From: Linnemannia schmuckeri
Taxonomy: Eukaryota; Mortierellomycota; Mortierellomycetes; Mortierellales; Mortierellaceae
DNA length: 64,000 nt
Direction of reading: 5' to 3'
Assembly (NCBI GenBank): GCA_029449235.1
Contig: JANATG010000016.1
Span: 558,001 to 622,000 of the forward strand
Shown: piece after piece, positions 46,401 to 58,700 of the stretch
Layout: every line of letters starts with the position of its first letter
Position numbering within the stretch: the first letter of the stretch is position 1
Program-made: the position numbers and the translations under genes
The notes under the pieces: model-generated
Told to the model about the DNA's origin: nothing
The model's database searches: none
What the model saw: the letters and a program-made list of their open reading frames with translations, nothing else

Positions 46401-49400
46401 GCCACTGACGACTTTGCAGGCTTTCTTCGAGCGTTTCTACAGCACGCGTACACCAGCCTAGTATTTCCCTGTCGAGGATATCCGTCTGAGCTACCGATCG
46501 CCGCTGTTGCTGGCAGGGATGCGACCCTGAAAAGTCATATTGTTTCCGACATTGTTGAGTCGCGAGTGTTTGCTTGGCTCAGGAAGGGAGGTTACTCTAT
46601 CGCCGAAACTCCTACCGATCTCAAGGTCTGCTTGATGCGTGAATGGAGTCATGATGCCTCTCGTCCATTCAGGCAAATAGATTGCAGTATGCTCCGGAGT
46701 CACCTTCGTCAAGATCCAAGTTTTATTCCGCGTCAGATGAAGTCGATGGCGGACAAGCAGTGGATCTTGGAGGAGATCTTCAGGCCCATGGAGGATAGCC
46801 GAATCACCGTGGAGGAACCGCTTACAGGACTCTGCGTTGTACCTTTACTGAGTGGTGAATGGAAGCCACTCCGCTCTTCCCCGATCTACTACATCGCAAC
46901 CGCCGAGGCCAGAGAGCTGATTGAGGGCAAAAAGCTGCTGGTGGACACGGATGTATTCGATTCTCTCGTTCTTAAGAAGGTTAAGCATGCTCTGGTCGAA
47001 GATCCATCGTACGGCATCGAGGATATTCAACTGGATACCTTTGTGTCTATGTTTCTTTCCGAGAATCCCCATGGAGTCTCCGAAGACAAGCTTGAGAGAG
47101 TTTGGAAATACCTTGAAAAGTCTGACGATCTCACCCCGGCTCATGAGTTGCCAATAGTGAAGACGACGGCTGGAGATGTGGTGACTCTGGCGAAAGCGAC
47201 AGGCGGGTTGGAGATTTCGACAGTATTCTTAGATGAGAAGACCATGCGCATCATGACCAAGTTCTTTCGCAGACTAGGAGTTGTGATGTTTGATATGTCC
47301 CAGCATCGGAGCCACCCTTATCTTCGGAGGCTTCAGGTCGACTACACTGAGCGTCGAGTCCTTGAGTTGATCGCCAAGCATTGGTCTAACTTTGCTCCTT
47401 CGTTCACCATCGATCCTGAAGAGGCAGAGTTCCTACGCAATACTATCAGCACCTCTGCCAGCAAGTGTAATGACTCCATTCTCTTCAGTCTGGGTGACCT
47501 TCCTATCTGGAGAACCTATGGCCCTCAAGGATCTCCTCTGCTCTCGGCCAAGCAGGCTTCCTTCATGACGGACCATGAGAGCCTTGATCACTTAGGTTAT
47601 CATCCCACTATCCTCCGCGAAAGCAGGGTTGTACTTCCGTTCAGCAAAATGGGTGCCACTCCGATTCAAGCTGCAACCATTCTTCGGGAGCTCATTATGC
47701 CCAGGTTTGCATCTAACAAGCTGCAATGTACTGGGACATCAAAATCAGCCTACTTCTCCCTCTGTCGCAGTCTCATGACAGCAGCCAGTCTTCCAAACTT
47801 GCGAGATAATACCTTGGCCAAGCAAGCCCTGATCCATGGCCAATGTTTCCTGTCGCGAGATGGATCCTTCCAAACTTTGGACCACATGTTTGTTCCTCAA
47901 GAGGAGCTGACCGAGACCATTTTCGTCAACGAGCAACACCGGTTTCTTGACAATGAGCTATACACCATCCTTGATGGACGAAAGTTCAAGCCTCCTATTC
48001 GACGACTGACGAGCCCAGGTGTGGTGGAGGAATGTGCGAAGTTCGTACTTTCTGAAATCTCAGGTGTCTTGGCAGGCATCGACCAAAGTCTGTCGAGAGC
48101 CATCCGTCTTGTGCGATACATCTATGCCAACCCAGGAAATACGAACTGGATGGATCCCAAGTGGACGTTTGTGCCCCGCGAGATGAACCTTGAATATCCC
48201 TACAATCAATACGCCCCAGCCCTGCCCCGCTACATGTCCTTTTCCACTCTGTGCTACCCAGTGGCCCGCGACTATCTCTGGACACAACGAGCCTTCTTCC
48301 CGCAGGACCTTATCCCCACTGCGATGTTCAAGGAGCAGAATCCGGGCATTGGTAAGCATACCTGGCGCGAGTGCTGCCAGCACCTCGAGGTCTTGGTCAA
48401 GAATGTTGCCTCTACGCTGACGACTACGGAGCGGCAACTCGCCTTCAAGGCGACGATCTTCAAGATCTACAAGTCGTTCGAGGACCGTGGAGTCGAGAGC
48501 AAGACTATAAGCGACAGTATTAAAGCGTCGCTCCGTGAGGTCATGACTGTGCCCTATATCCTCAACGGCGACGACAAGGATCCGACCAAGGTTGAGTCAT
48601 GGGTCTGGCCGCATGATCTTGTCTTTGGGATCGACCACAAGATTGGCGCTCACCAGCAGGCTCACTCGTCTCTGCTGAAGTTCCGTAACTTTCTGGTTAC
48701 TGTTGGTGCCAATGAGATGAAGCATATTGCCGGGCAGGTCAACGTTGGTTCGAGGCGCAAGGCTGGAGAGCTGGAGGACCGGATCACGACGTATTTTGAG
48801 ACGCAGGACGACAAGAATGGGTTCATGGATGTCAAGTTTGTGTTCAAGGACTGCAAGTCGATTCTGGCCCACAAGGTTGTTTTAGCGAGCATGAGCGAGG
48901 AGGTCATCCGGCAGCTCACTGGTTCTTGGTCCTTGACTGCTCGTCGCGACCCCTCGGTTCCAGCGATCGACATTATCCAGAAAGAGGACGACTACGCCAC
49001 GTTCTGGGGGCTATTGTACTTTCTCTACACGGACGACTTGATCGGCACGAACGGACCACCCACCCTGTCCGCGACTCTGAAGACTTTGAAGGAACAAGAT
49101 GCAGAGGATCAGCTGTCGCAACGCGTCGAGTATCTCGTGGCTTTGCAGCACCTTGCGGACTTCTACCGCGCAGATCGCCTCAAGGGTTTGATTGCCCAAG
49201 AGCTGATGCTGCCAGGCAAGGTCATGTACAGCAACGTGTTTGACATCCGAGAGCATGCTGAGCTGAACCGGGACACGAGTGTGGTTAAGTACTGTAACCA
49301 GTTCATTGGAGTCAAGGAGAACGCGTCGCTGATCGAGAAGTACCTCGAGGACGAGGTTGCCTCTGTTCAGACCAAGTTGGTTGCTCTTGATCAGTATTTT

Positions 49401-49529
49401 GGAGGCGAGGGATCTGCGGAAAATGATGAGCAAGATGGCGATGGTGACGAGTCGGCGGCGAGGGAGGCCTTGAAGACAGAGTTGGAGGACTTGAAGAGTC
49501 ATTTGAGGGAGCTGAAGACGAGGCACTAG
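40488..49529 (+). CDS. Sacsin-like protein with two HSP90-type ATPase modules and a BTB domain (five exons)
   Basis: Exons 40488-40900, 41060-41360, 41465-42657, 42756-45262 and 45364-49529 join in phase to 2859 residues. The first HSP90-like (GHKL) ATP-binding module starts at once: ARELLQNSDDAG at 38-48, then MGIGFNSIYHLTD built across the first splice junction. A second module has FNEYLQNASDAGAS (near 1395) and GRHGLGFNSAYHFTD (near 1480, just after the last intron). A BTB fold (DVKFVFKDCKSILAHKVVLAS) lies near 2625-2740, followed by an acidic coiled tail. Human sacsin has repeated modules of this kind and acts in chaperone and cytoskeletal quality control; the BTB domain suggests a link to Cullin-3 ligases. 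Both roles are inference here. Catalytic competence is not shown by sequence alone. Confidence 0.9.
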
Positions 49530-50842
49530 GCTATCCTTTGGAGCAAGCAGTACAGAAGGGAAGAAGAGAAAAGGAACACGGAGATTGCAATAAAAGTTTG
49601 ACTGACGCATATGTTCCATGAGAAGCGTCCTTTTTTTATTGCAGCAAAGTCCGAGGACCAGCAGAGAAATATTAGCGAGAAAAAGAAGGCACATTATCTT
49701 TTCCCGATGGCGACCAACTCCACGGCTGAAGACGAGGTAAAAGCTATGTGAGGGAAAACCACCGTTCAATTTCAAGCTCTTCCTAAGTGCAAAAGCACTA
49801 ATAGCATTCCAGGATCAGCAAAACATTTTTTTTTTGCCAATCTGTCGATCTATGAGAGATAAGAGTTATTTCTGAGGGCCATACCTCTTGTCGAGCATAT
49901 TTGACAGCAGCAAGAGAGATGGGAAGACCGTCATGAGGTGAAAGAGCAGCAGGGAGAAGAAGAAAAGAGAAAAAAAAATGAGGTGTGAGCATGTAGCAAA
50001 TATATGCTTTGGGTCATGGTTGCCTTCACAGGTTGTACTGGTGGCATCGAATCAAAAAACCCTTAACTCCATTTCCTTGTGCTTTCAGAACATGGACCTG
50101 CCCATGGTCGCACAAGGTCAATAAGCATTTTTTTTTATCTTGACTCTGGACCGTACCAATTTAACAGGGGTACAAGCCAATGACCACTTTTTTTCGGACT
50201 TTTTTTTTTCTGTTGCTGTTCAGATCGCTGTGCTCGTCTCACTCTATACGAAGCTAAGCTAAGGCGATCTCTGATAAATGTCGTTATTGTGAAATGAAGT
50301 GATGTGTTACTTCTTTCACAATTCTCCCCCTTGTCCTCGCATCGCTACCGATCCTACCACTGCTGTAGATTCTCTTGTCTGTGTATCCTCATACCAGCTC
50401 CGCAAAGAAGCTACTTTGTCCCACTTTGTGCACCAGAGCTCGATATCATATCTTCCTCCTGTCCCTCACTCACACATCGTCAACTCCTTATCATTTCTCC
50501 TCATATACCTCCTCCCCTCCCTCTCCCCAGACTAGAACTCCTCAGTACCTTGTGCTTTCTGGGGCTCATGGCAGCTAAGCCTTGCTGGGGCCAGCGTGTG
50601 GAAAAGAGCTACAAGTTGAGAGCTAGCAAAGGATGTTATAGGAAGTAAAAACGTCGTCGTGGGCATTATGTGTACACTTGTGAGGACTTGGATGATTTCT
50701 GAGTTACTGCTGATGAAACATGTAGATCTTAAGCCAATACGAGGAAGATATGATGAGAGCAAAATCAAGGCACATACACACCACACGCGGACGTGTGTAT
50801 TTATAAATAATATACCACGGCTAAGTTCATTTCGTGCACCCG
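49530..50842. other. Intergenic, no supportable gene
   Basis: 3' flank of the sacsin-like gene, then AT-rich DNA. A pyrimidine-rich stretch (50300-50530) resembles local promoters, but no convincing frame follows it. Confidence 0.35.
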
Positions 50843-51025
50843 CTACTGACTGTCGATCTCCTCCATCCTCTCGACAACATCGACAAAAGTCATTTCTGCT
50901 GCATTTGGACGTATTGTCCCTCTCGGGACTTTGGCGACGAATGCGTCAGAGTCACGGAAGGTATCATGAGGACTGTGCAACAGCGTGGCCTCACAGTCGT
51001 CGATTTTTTCCTTTGTTAATGGCAT
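50843..51025 (-). CDS. Possible small hypothetical protein (60 residues)
   Basis: The frame MPLTKEKIDDCEATLLHSPH... ends MEEIDSQ. The ATG at 51025 follows an A/C/T-rich leader typical of genes in this window, and the composition is balanced and helical (Glu/Asp/Val-rich). I do not recognise the family. It could be a complete microprotein or the first exon of something longer, since a weak GTCAGT donor overlaps the last codons. No signal peptide or membrane segment. Confidence 0.4.
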   Translation of the reverse strand: MPLTKEKIDDCEATLLHSPHDTFRDSDAFVAKVPRGTIRPNAAEMTFVDVVERMEEIDSQ

Positions 51026-51644
51026 CACAAAGTGATTGCTGATGGCGAAGTAGTTGGTTTTTGCCGTAGTGGTAGTGGTCGATGTGGTAGTGCTTTTTTT
51101 GTACGATATTGAGCTGTGGATAGGAAAGAGAGTGCGAGATTGTTTGTGTTGCGTGTACAATTGATTGGATGCCTCTTTGACTGTGAGGCTGCTTGAGAGT
51201 AAGCGAGGGGATGTGTGTGCTAGTTTGTTGAGCAGAGGGCAGGAAGGAAAATGTGGAGTAAAGAACAAAAAAGAAAAAAAGAACGCTCCTTTTCTTCGCA
51301 AAAAGGCAAAGGAAAGTATGTTAATAGATGGACAGTAGCTGACAACTGACTGATGGCTGATGGCAGGAATTGTGAATCATAAAGTGATCAAACTGATCAA
51401 AGGCAATCGGAAAGTAGTGTAACTAGCGGTAAAAGGGGGACCTTGTTCTTTTTTCATATGACTGCCGTTTCTTCTACGGCAATGGGCCGATGGTTACAAT
51501 TCAGTGCAGCGACGCAATGGAGGTAATGCACAGGCAATGGTACATGTGTGGTTGGTCCGTGCTTATTTATTTCCTTGACCACAAAAAACCACCTGTAAAA
51601 TTGATGCGAAAATGTCACTTTATTGGACATTCAGACAGATGATT
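51026..51644. other. Leader of the small ORF and 3' flank of TFB3
   Basis: The part near 51030-51300 looks like a promoter/leader on the minus strand. Nothing else is recognisable. Confidence 0.35.
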
Positions 51645-53307
51645 TCACAGTCCAGGGACGTAGAGGGCAGTATGAGCATCCTCGATCGCACGCTCATATC
51701 CGAAGGCGTTCCGATACCCTCCTGCCTTGGCCATCTGACTCAAGTTTCCAACACCTAGCGGCTCAACATATAAATCCTTGACACCGATACTCGACGTCAA
51801 CAGTGGATAAACCAATCCACCAGCATGAGCCTTGTTGTTATTGACACTGTTAACATACCCAACACCAAGGTCAACATCCATGTACTGTGACTGGACGGGG
51901 TCAAAGTTGTCGTTCGCCTGGTCCTCTTCCTCCTCCTGCTGCCGTCGATCCAGATCCTCGTTCTGTTGCATCCACCGGTAAGAGTCTGAGAACATGGGTG
52001 TTGAGCCTGAAGAACTAGTCGTGGTTGGCTTGACCTCTGTCTTGCGCATAGATGTCTTTTTTAATGAAATTGCCTGACGGGCAGCGAGAATGGTTTTTGC
52101 AGACTTGTCAGAAGTGGCGAGTTCCTGGATCAAGTTCTTCCGGTCCTCGCTCTTGGCCAGTTGCTCTGCCTCTAATTCCTTGAGATATGCCTCACGCTGT
52201 TGCTGTCTCTCTTTCCGTAACATCTCCTGCCTGTGCGTTGCCATCCTTGACTCGTTCAGCTACAAGAAGTTGTCATACAGAAATAAAAACATGAAGTGAG
52301 TCACTTTCTGCGTGATAATTTCTGTCGTTGAACAAATAACTCAGGCAAAGCTATTGCAAGAACCAAGCGTAGAGGGTAAGCATACCAAACGATCTGCGTT
52401 TATCCTGATCAGATCCCGGTTCTCTGCTGCAAACTTGTCAATTGCTTGCTTTGTGGTCTCGACATCGATCTCGTTCACCAGTTTGAATGCTATTTCCATA
52501 ACAACATTGGATTTATCAGCCATGTTTATGTTCTTGGTGTTATTAATGAGTGACGTGGACAAAAATATTGAATCCCATAACTACATCCTGACAGGACTTA
52601 CTTAGATCCTCCACTGTCTCCAAGTAGTCGTTATAATCCTTAAGCGACTTGAAATCCTCACGCCGCTTGTTGAACCTAATTTAAACGGGCAATTGCAAAA
52701 AGGTTCATATAAGATCAGTCTTCAGAGAATATGACCTACACCATAGGTAGTCCTTCCAATTGAAAACTACGGCTTCACATACTTTGAAGACATTTGTTTC
52801 CGGATCCTGACTTCTTTTTCAACCGACAAGTCCTCGAATGTCTGCTCTGAAAATGTCGCCTTCCTGAGGGTCTGACGACATGTCGGACAAGGAGCTGGTC
52901 CATGTGCAAACAGGCGTTCTATACAATTCTCGCACCTACAAATATGGAGGATCGACATGGTTAGATTACACAAGTATCAGGAAACTATCCCACTGCGTGT
53001 TTCATGAATGCGCTTCATTGCTTTGACGTGACGAAGGAGAACGAGGGCACATACATCTTGTGAAAGCAAGGTCCGACTTTGAGTTTCATCTGAGGATTGA
53101 GGTATCTGTCGGTCTGACAGACTGGACACACATCGTCTATGGTAAACAAGCAAAAGGGTAAAAGGTAAATGGTGTGGGTACATTTGAACGTCGATAGACA
53201 CACTAGGCGCTTGTTGCCACCAATATTTTCGTCCGCAACCAGAAAGAGACAATCGCTCTTGACATACCATCCAGCAAGGAGGTGTTCATAGTCATTGTTG
53301 CTGCCAT
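51645..53307 (-). CDS. TFB3: TFIIH subunit TFB3/MAT1, CDK-activating kinase assembly factor (six exons)
   Basis: Exons 53307-53268, 53136-53055, 52935-52783, 52675-52602, 52489-52386 and 52259-51645 join in phase to 355 residues. The N-terminal RING finger is DDVCPVCQTDRYLNPQMK, then CFHKMCENCIERLF and APCPTC, assembled across the second and third introns. The MAT1 core follows: REDFKSLKDYNDYLETVEDL, FKLVNEIDVETTKQ, then a long basic coiled coil (MLRKERQQQREAYLKELE). A Gln/Glu-rich and Gly-rich C-terminus ends it. TFB3 bridges the kinase module (Kin28/Ccl1; CDK7/cyclin H) to core TFIIH in transcription and repair. The length is slightly above the usual 310-330. The acceptor at 52490 was chosen because it keeps frame; a nearer one (after CCAAG) does not. 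Confidence 0.9.
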
Positions 53308-53742
53308 GTTGTTGCCTAGTGGGTGATGTTGTTACTTCGTTTCTTAAGGGAGGTGAGTGCGAGTATTGTGGTTGAAATCGCCTGCTGTCGTGTTTCCTCG
53401 ATGCGACCTTGTCCTTATGGTCGAGGGCAATCAGCAGCAGTAGTGAGCGTGAAGAAGTGAGGTTAAAGAAAGCCAACAGCCTTGCTCCCTTTTATCCCTT
53501 TTCAACTTAAGAATGTGGCTTAGAAATCAACTCTGCCCCTATATCTTTTTTTACTATTGGTCAGTCCTTTCCCTCCTTCGATACCTATTCGCCCCTGATC
53601 GAGTCAACTGCCAACGGTCGCCACATCCATCGCCGGGAAAAGGCTAGCAACAAGCAACGAACATCAAGCGACGACCAAAACCAACAAACAACAACTGACA
53701 ACCAACAAATAGCACGTAACAAAAAACCCAACCAAACCAGAC
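53308..53742. promoter_or_regulatory. Divergent promoter, TFB3 and F-box gene
   Basis: 435 bp shared by TFB3 (minus) and the F-box gene at 53743 (plus). The right half is rich in CAAC/CAAA words leading to the ATG, typical of the 5' leaders here. Confidence 0.55.
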
Positions 53743-55440
53743 ATGCGAGCATCAGCTCTCTCAACAAACGCAATGAAACAACAAAAGCCCTTCGACATCC
53801 CCGAAATTAGAACAAACATCGGCTGGTACCTCGACCCGGGCGACGTGTACTCCTGCGCGCTTGTCTGCCGGGACTGGGCGCGAACCTTTATCCCTCTCCT
53901 CTGGCATACTATCGACTTTTCACAGAAACCTCAAATCCCCCTGTGCGTACTCAAGAAGCATGCGAGATATATCCGACGACTCGAATATCTCGAACTCTCG
54001 GAGAAGTGCGACGCTGTACGGATACTCTGCTTCAGCTCGGGGATCAGGTATTTGCGCCATTTATCGATTGCCTTTTGTGAGTCGGAGCAGGTCAACACTT
54101 ATGGATTCGATCTCTTGCGCAGGAACAGGGCCAGTCTGACCTTCTTGAAGATTATCAGGAAGCCATTTGAACCAGAGTTTGACATTGTCCCAGTGCAGTA
54201 CTGCATCCCGCCTGACGTTCTTGTCGACCCAACTGCTTCGAGACTCAAGGAACTTTCGTTACACAACATCAGTCTGACCAGGGAGGGGTTCGTCCACATT
54301 CTCCGATCGTCACCGTGTCTCAAAAAACTCGATCTGACTACCTCCAGTATTTTAACGGGAGGATACATCGACACGATGTGCACAAGACGGACCGGCAGCG
54401 ATTATTGGACGGATGAAAGCAGCGAAAACGGCTATTATTCAGAGTTCGAAGGCGCAGAGACGGTAGTGGTTGATGGAGCGGTGATCAGGTGGAGACCGTT
54501 CCGACATCAGGGTGTGGTCGAACTTGCAGCAACTCTTCGAGAAATCTTTGAACCCGATCCCAATGTCCCCAGCCCCAGTCTCTTGCGGCATTTTCCTCAA
54601 CTACAGGAACTATATTTGTCGGAACTGGAGTTAATATCCTCAATCAAGCATTCGGTCGTCAGGAGCGAGGTCAGGGCCTGCTGCCCAAACCTTTGCACCG
54701 TCGGTTTCAGTTCCTCGCCTAGCCCCGCAGTTGAGGAGCTTGTAACACACGCGTTCGAGAACTTGACGGCAGTACATCTTGAGCACCACAACTACACTGT
54801 CGGCGTATTTCACGGTCTCTTACATCACCATACGACCCTCATCTCCATCATGACCTATGCAGATCCGGGCACATCCTTTGACTCTAGACAACCAGAGCCA
54901 ATTGACGACCTTTTCAAGGACCAAGGACGGGTCATTCAACTCCTCTTCCAGATCTTGCCGCTCAAGACTGTATGCTTCCACGAACACGAGATGAAGATTG
55001 AGTGGATGGAGGAGAAGCCCTGGAGGGGCACATTGGAGGAACTATCGGTCAGAATTGAAGGACTGGATACGGAACAAAAAATTGAAAAGGCGCTCTCGGC
55101 ATGGGTAGAATGCTGGAATAAGTACAGTGATATAGTTCGACAGTCTGAGGGTACTCCATCAAATCTACTTCTCGAGGACAGCAAAGTCGACTTATCAGGA
55201 ACCACAAAACAAGGTCCAGTTGTGGGCACTGTTATCAAGTTGGAACTAGTCGAGGATAAGTTTTTGACGACACAGTTCACTGGTAGCCATAGCGGAGTGG
55301 GCATTTCGGCGCCAAAAGTGGTCAGCCCATTGGACTTTTTTGTGGACGATGGCTCGTTGGAGGCGAGAGTAACGCGATTTTTGCTTCAACAACCTAACCT
55401 TCGAAATGTTTGGCTTGGAGCCGGGTACTGGTGTCACTAA
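53743..55440 (+). CDS. F-box protein with LRR-like repeats
   Basis: Intronless 565 residues. The F-box lies near 17-60: FDIPEIRTNIGWYLDPGD, VYSCALVCRDWARTF, IPLLWHTIDFS. It is very close in pattern to the gene at 37249. LRR-like segments: IRYLRHLSIAFCE, SRLKELSLHNISLT, PCLKKLDLTTSSI, PQLQELYLSELEL, ENLTAVHLEHHNY. The end (FLLQQPNLRNVWLGAGYWCH) lacks the W-P-R-L motif of the paralogues. A second in-frame ATG (residue 11, 53773) is also possible as start; the F-box is intact either way. Expected role: SCF substrate adaptor. Confidence 0.85.
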   Translation: MRASALSTNAMKQQKPFDIPEIRTNIGWYLDPGDVYSCALVCRDWARTFIPLLWHTIDFSQKPQIPLCVLKKHARYIRRLEYLELSEKCDAVRILCFSSGIRYLRHLSIAFCESEQVNTYGFDLLRRNRASLTFLKIIRKPFEPEFDIVPVQYCIPPDVLVDPTASRLKELSLHNISLTREGFVHILRSSPCLKKLDLTTSSILTGGYIDTMCTRRTGSDYWTDESSENGYYSEFEGAETVVVDGAVIRWRPFRHQGVVELAATLREIFEPDPNVPSPSLLRHFPQLQELYLSELELISSIKHSVVRSEVRACCPNLCTVGFSSSPSPAVEELVTHAFENLTAVHLEHHNYTVGVFHGLLHHHTTLISIMTYADPGTSFDSRQPEPIDDLFKDQGRVIQLLFQILPLKTVCFHEHEMKIEWMEEKPWRGTLEELSVRIEGLDTEQKIEKALSAWVECWNKYSDIVRQSEGTPSNLLLEDSKVDLSGTTKQGPVVGTVIKLELVEDKFLTTQFTGSHSGVGISAPKVVSPLDFFVDDGSLEARVTRFLLQQPNLRNVWLGAGYWCH

Positions 55441-55771
55441 CCTTTGTCCCAGCAGATCTGCCTCAACCACATCAGCATTTCCGCTCTTTGAACCCATTTT
55501 ATCTTCGCATACGCTCATACCTTTTCTTGTTAACAAAATGAATCCCATGTTCTTGTTCACTATTTCTGGCCGTCCCTTATTTGACTCTCCGCTACCGAGA
55601 AAAGGTTCTTTTTTGTACGCTATTCACTTACTTGTGCTACAGGAAAAAAGGCGATCAAAGATCTTCTTTAATAGGTTGGATGGTTGCACATTTAGGCGCG
55701 TCTTTAGGGATCCATACCAGTCCACTAATTCGCCGATCGCGGGATAAATACAAAAAAGGGAATGGATTCTT
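55441..55771. other. Convergent 3' flanks
   Basis: Lies between the F-box gene (plus) and HDA1 (minus), which converge here. No gene seen. Confidence 0.4.
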
Positions 55772-58700
55772 CTATTTCCGTCCAGCAGAGCTGGGATGCA
55801 TCTCCATAGCTGCCCTTGGGTCTATCCGCATCAAATGTTGCTGCTGTTGCTGATGATGCGGGTGCTGTTGTTGCTGTTGTGGATGTGGGTGTTGCTGCTG
55901 ATGGTGATGTCCATGTTGAAGGTGCTGTGCATGTTGTTGTTGTTGCTGTTGCGGATGGTGTTGGTAGTGGTGCCCATGTTGTTGTTGTTGATGAGAATGC
56001 TGCTGCTGAGCGTGCTGTTGCTGAGCGTGTGAATGTGAATGTTGTTGTTGCTGGTGGTGCTGGGGATGGTGCTGTTGTTGTTGTTGCTGGTGGTGCTGCT
56101 GATGCTGTTGTTGTTGCTGCTGTTGCTGCCGATGATGCATATGCTTGGCGTGCTCGATCTGCTTAGTATGCTCGATTTGCTTAGCATGCTCGATTTGTTT
56201 GGCGTGCTCTAACTGCTTGGCATGCTCAATCTGCTTAGCATGTTCGATCTGCTTCGCATGTTCGATCTGCTTCGCATGCTCAATCTGTTTGGCGTGTTCC
56301 ATCTGTTTCGCATGCTCGATCTGCTTTGCATGCTCCACCTGTTTAGCATGTTCTGCCTGCTTGGCCTGCTCCATCTCTCGCCGCTGATGCTCCATCCATA
56401 TTTGTCGTCGCTCCGCCTCCTGCTGCTGCCTGGACGGATGTGGAGCAAACTGGCCATTTCCATAGGGGTCAATATCCGGCTCTGACCGCTTCACCCTGCC
56501 AGAGGGGGCTGGTCCATGTACCTGCGCCTGCGTTTGTTGCTGAGCATGGTGGTGCGCCTGCTGTTGCTGCTGCAGGTGTTGCGATGACCGTCCATTAGGG
56601 TGCATAGGCGGGCCATGGGCCTGAGGTTCCCGTCCTTGTCCAGGTCCAGGTCCAGGACCAGGAGGGCCTTGCTGCTGCGGCGGTGGTGGTCCCTGCGTCG
56701 AGTAGGTTCTCCTATGACCAGGATGCATCTCTATTGGAGGACCACCTGAAGGAGGAGGAGCGCCTTGCCTTGAAGACCCGCTCCCTTGTATTGATGGAGA
56801 GTATCCAAACTGCTGTTGCTGTTGTTGTTGCTGTGCCTGTTGCTGCTGTGAATGCTGCGGGTGACTATGGCCATGTTGGAAGTGCGACTGTTGCTGCTCC
56901 GACTGATGTTGATGATGGTGCTCCATCTGTTGCTGTTGCTGTTTTTGTCGCTGATGCTGATGCTGTTGCTGTTGCTGCTCCAACTGCAACTGCAGATGTT
57001 GTTGTTTCTGCAACTGCTGCTGCTGTTGCTGAGTCAGAGATGGCGCTCCAGGCTTCATGCCTGCATGGATAGAGCCACGAGGACTTCCATTGCCCGGGTA
57101 TTCGTGAGGAGGAGTCATTGTCGAGGGGGACCCAGATGAGCCATTGGAGCCTGAATGAGGTGGGTAGTATTCGCCAGGTCCAGATGCCACCCTACTCGGC
57201 CGAGCATCGCCATGAGGTCCAGGAGGGTACGACCCATAAGGGCCCATCTCATGACGACCTTGCTGCTGCTGCTTTGGTGGCGGTCGCTGCTGCTGTTGTT
57301 GGGATGGTGGTTGCTTTTGGTGCTGCTGTTGTTGGGATGGTGGTTGCTTTTGGTGCTGCTGTTGCTGCGAAGGAGGAGGCGGTCCGGGCGGCTGCTGCTG
57401 TGGATGTAGAGGTTGCCGACGATGAGGTTCTTGGATGTACGCTTCCTGGGCTCGTTGTTGCTGGAGTTGCTGTTGGATTTTTTGTTGCTGCTGCTGCTGT
57501 TGATGATGTTGTAATTTCTGCTGTTGTTGTTGATGCTGTTGTTGCTGCTGCAGCATGCTGACAGGTCGCGACTTTGATTCCACTGCTTCCAAATTAGGGT
57601 CAACAACGCGGTTTTGTGGACCATTGTTGCGCAGAGGCACAGCAGCCGTGGACCTAGGCGAGGAGTTAAGCGATGGCGGGCCTGAGTCGCGGTTGTTGCC
57701 TTGAGGGTATGGCTGCGACCGCTGAGGACCCACCACTGTAGGCCGCTCAACCAGAGACGGTATCAATCCAGGAATAGAGCCATTGAGAAGAGGCGATCCT
57801 GGTCGTGAATTCGACTGTTGTCCACGCCGTGTCCCGTTCCTGGCTGTTGGAAGCAAGTTGGTGGCAGCAGACTGCATCTGTGGCGAAGATGCCTGTCGCT
57901 GACGCTCTGGCGTCGACGCCTCTGACTTTGAAACTCTGTCCATTTGCATTGAAAGTCGTCCTGATCTGGTTTGCATCGGAGGGAACTCGAGTTCCATAGG
58001 TGTCGCCTCCTCAAGTTTCGTCTCCGATTCCGAATCGCTTGATGGGAAAGGTGCGAGAGATTCCAACTTGGATTCAATGTCGTTGAAAATTCGTTTCCGT
58101 AGATACAGTAATGTCTCAGCCAGTCTTTCTGAGGAGCGCTCTATTGTCATCATATTTAGGCGTCAGCATTATTATATGCCAGGTTGTGAACTTGGAATCA
58201 AAGTGGCATATACTATCAATGCATTTATAGCAAAACATACCAGTGCGTAAGAGGTTTCCTGTCCGACTATTCATCTTTTGACTGGTTCGCTCCCAGATTG
58301 GATGATCGTCAGACGCCATTACAAAGGAGTTGTCGAGATACCAGGGACTCAACTTCTTGGTCACCATTGGCATCGTGTCATCGCCAAGGATCAGTGTCAC
58401 AGAGCTCAAGTACCGAGGGACCTCCTTCTGCTTCTCATTCAAAAATGCAACGAGGCCATGACATCCAAATCCTGTTGCCAACACTACTATCCGCCTGCCC
58501 TCCATTGCCGAAGTCGCCATCAAAGTGCTCCAGAGATCGGATAGCACGTTTGACTGTTGATCCTTAAGCATCACTTTCTCCTCCTCGGTGGTTGGGAGGT
58601 ACGGTACCACCACGTCAATGAGCTCGTTTCCTGCGCCAATGATGTAGTCGACGTACTGTGTCACAGCATCGACAAGAACTGACTTTTGCGGCCGAATCGT

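Noticed and set aside
55796..57561. Plus-strand Val/Ala/Leu-rich frames opposite the HDA1 tail
   Set aside because: They are antisense translations of CAG/CAA-type repeats coding poly-Gln/His.
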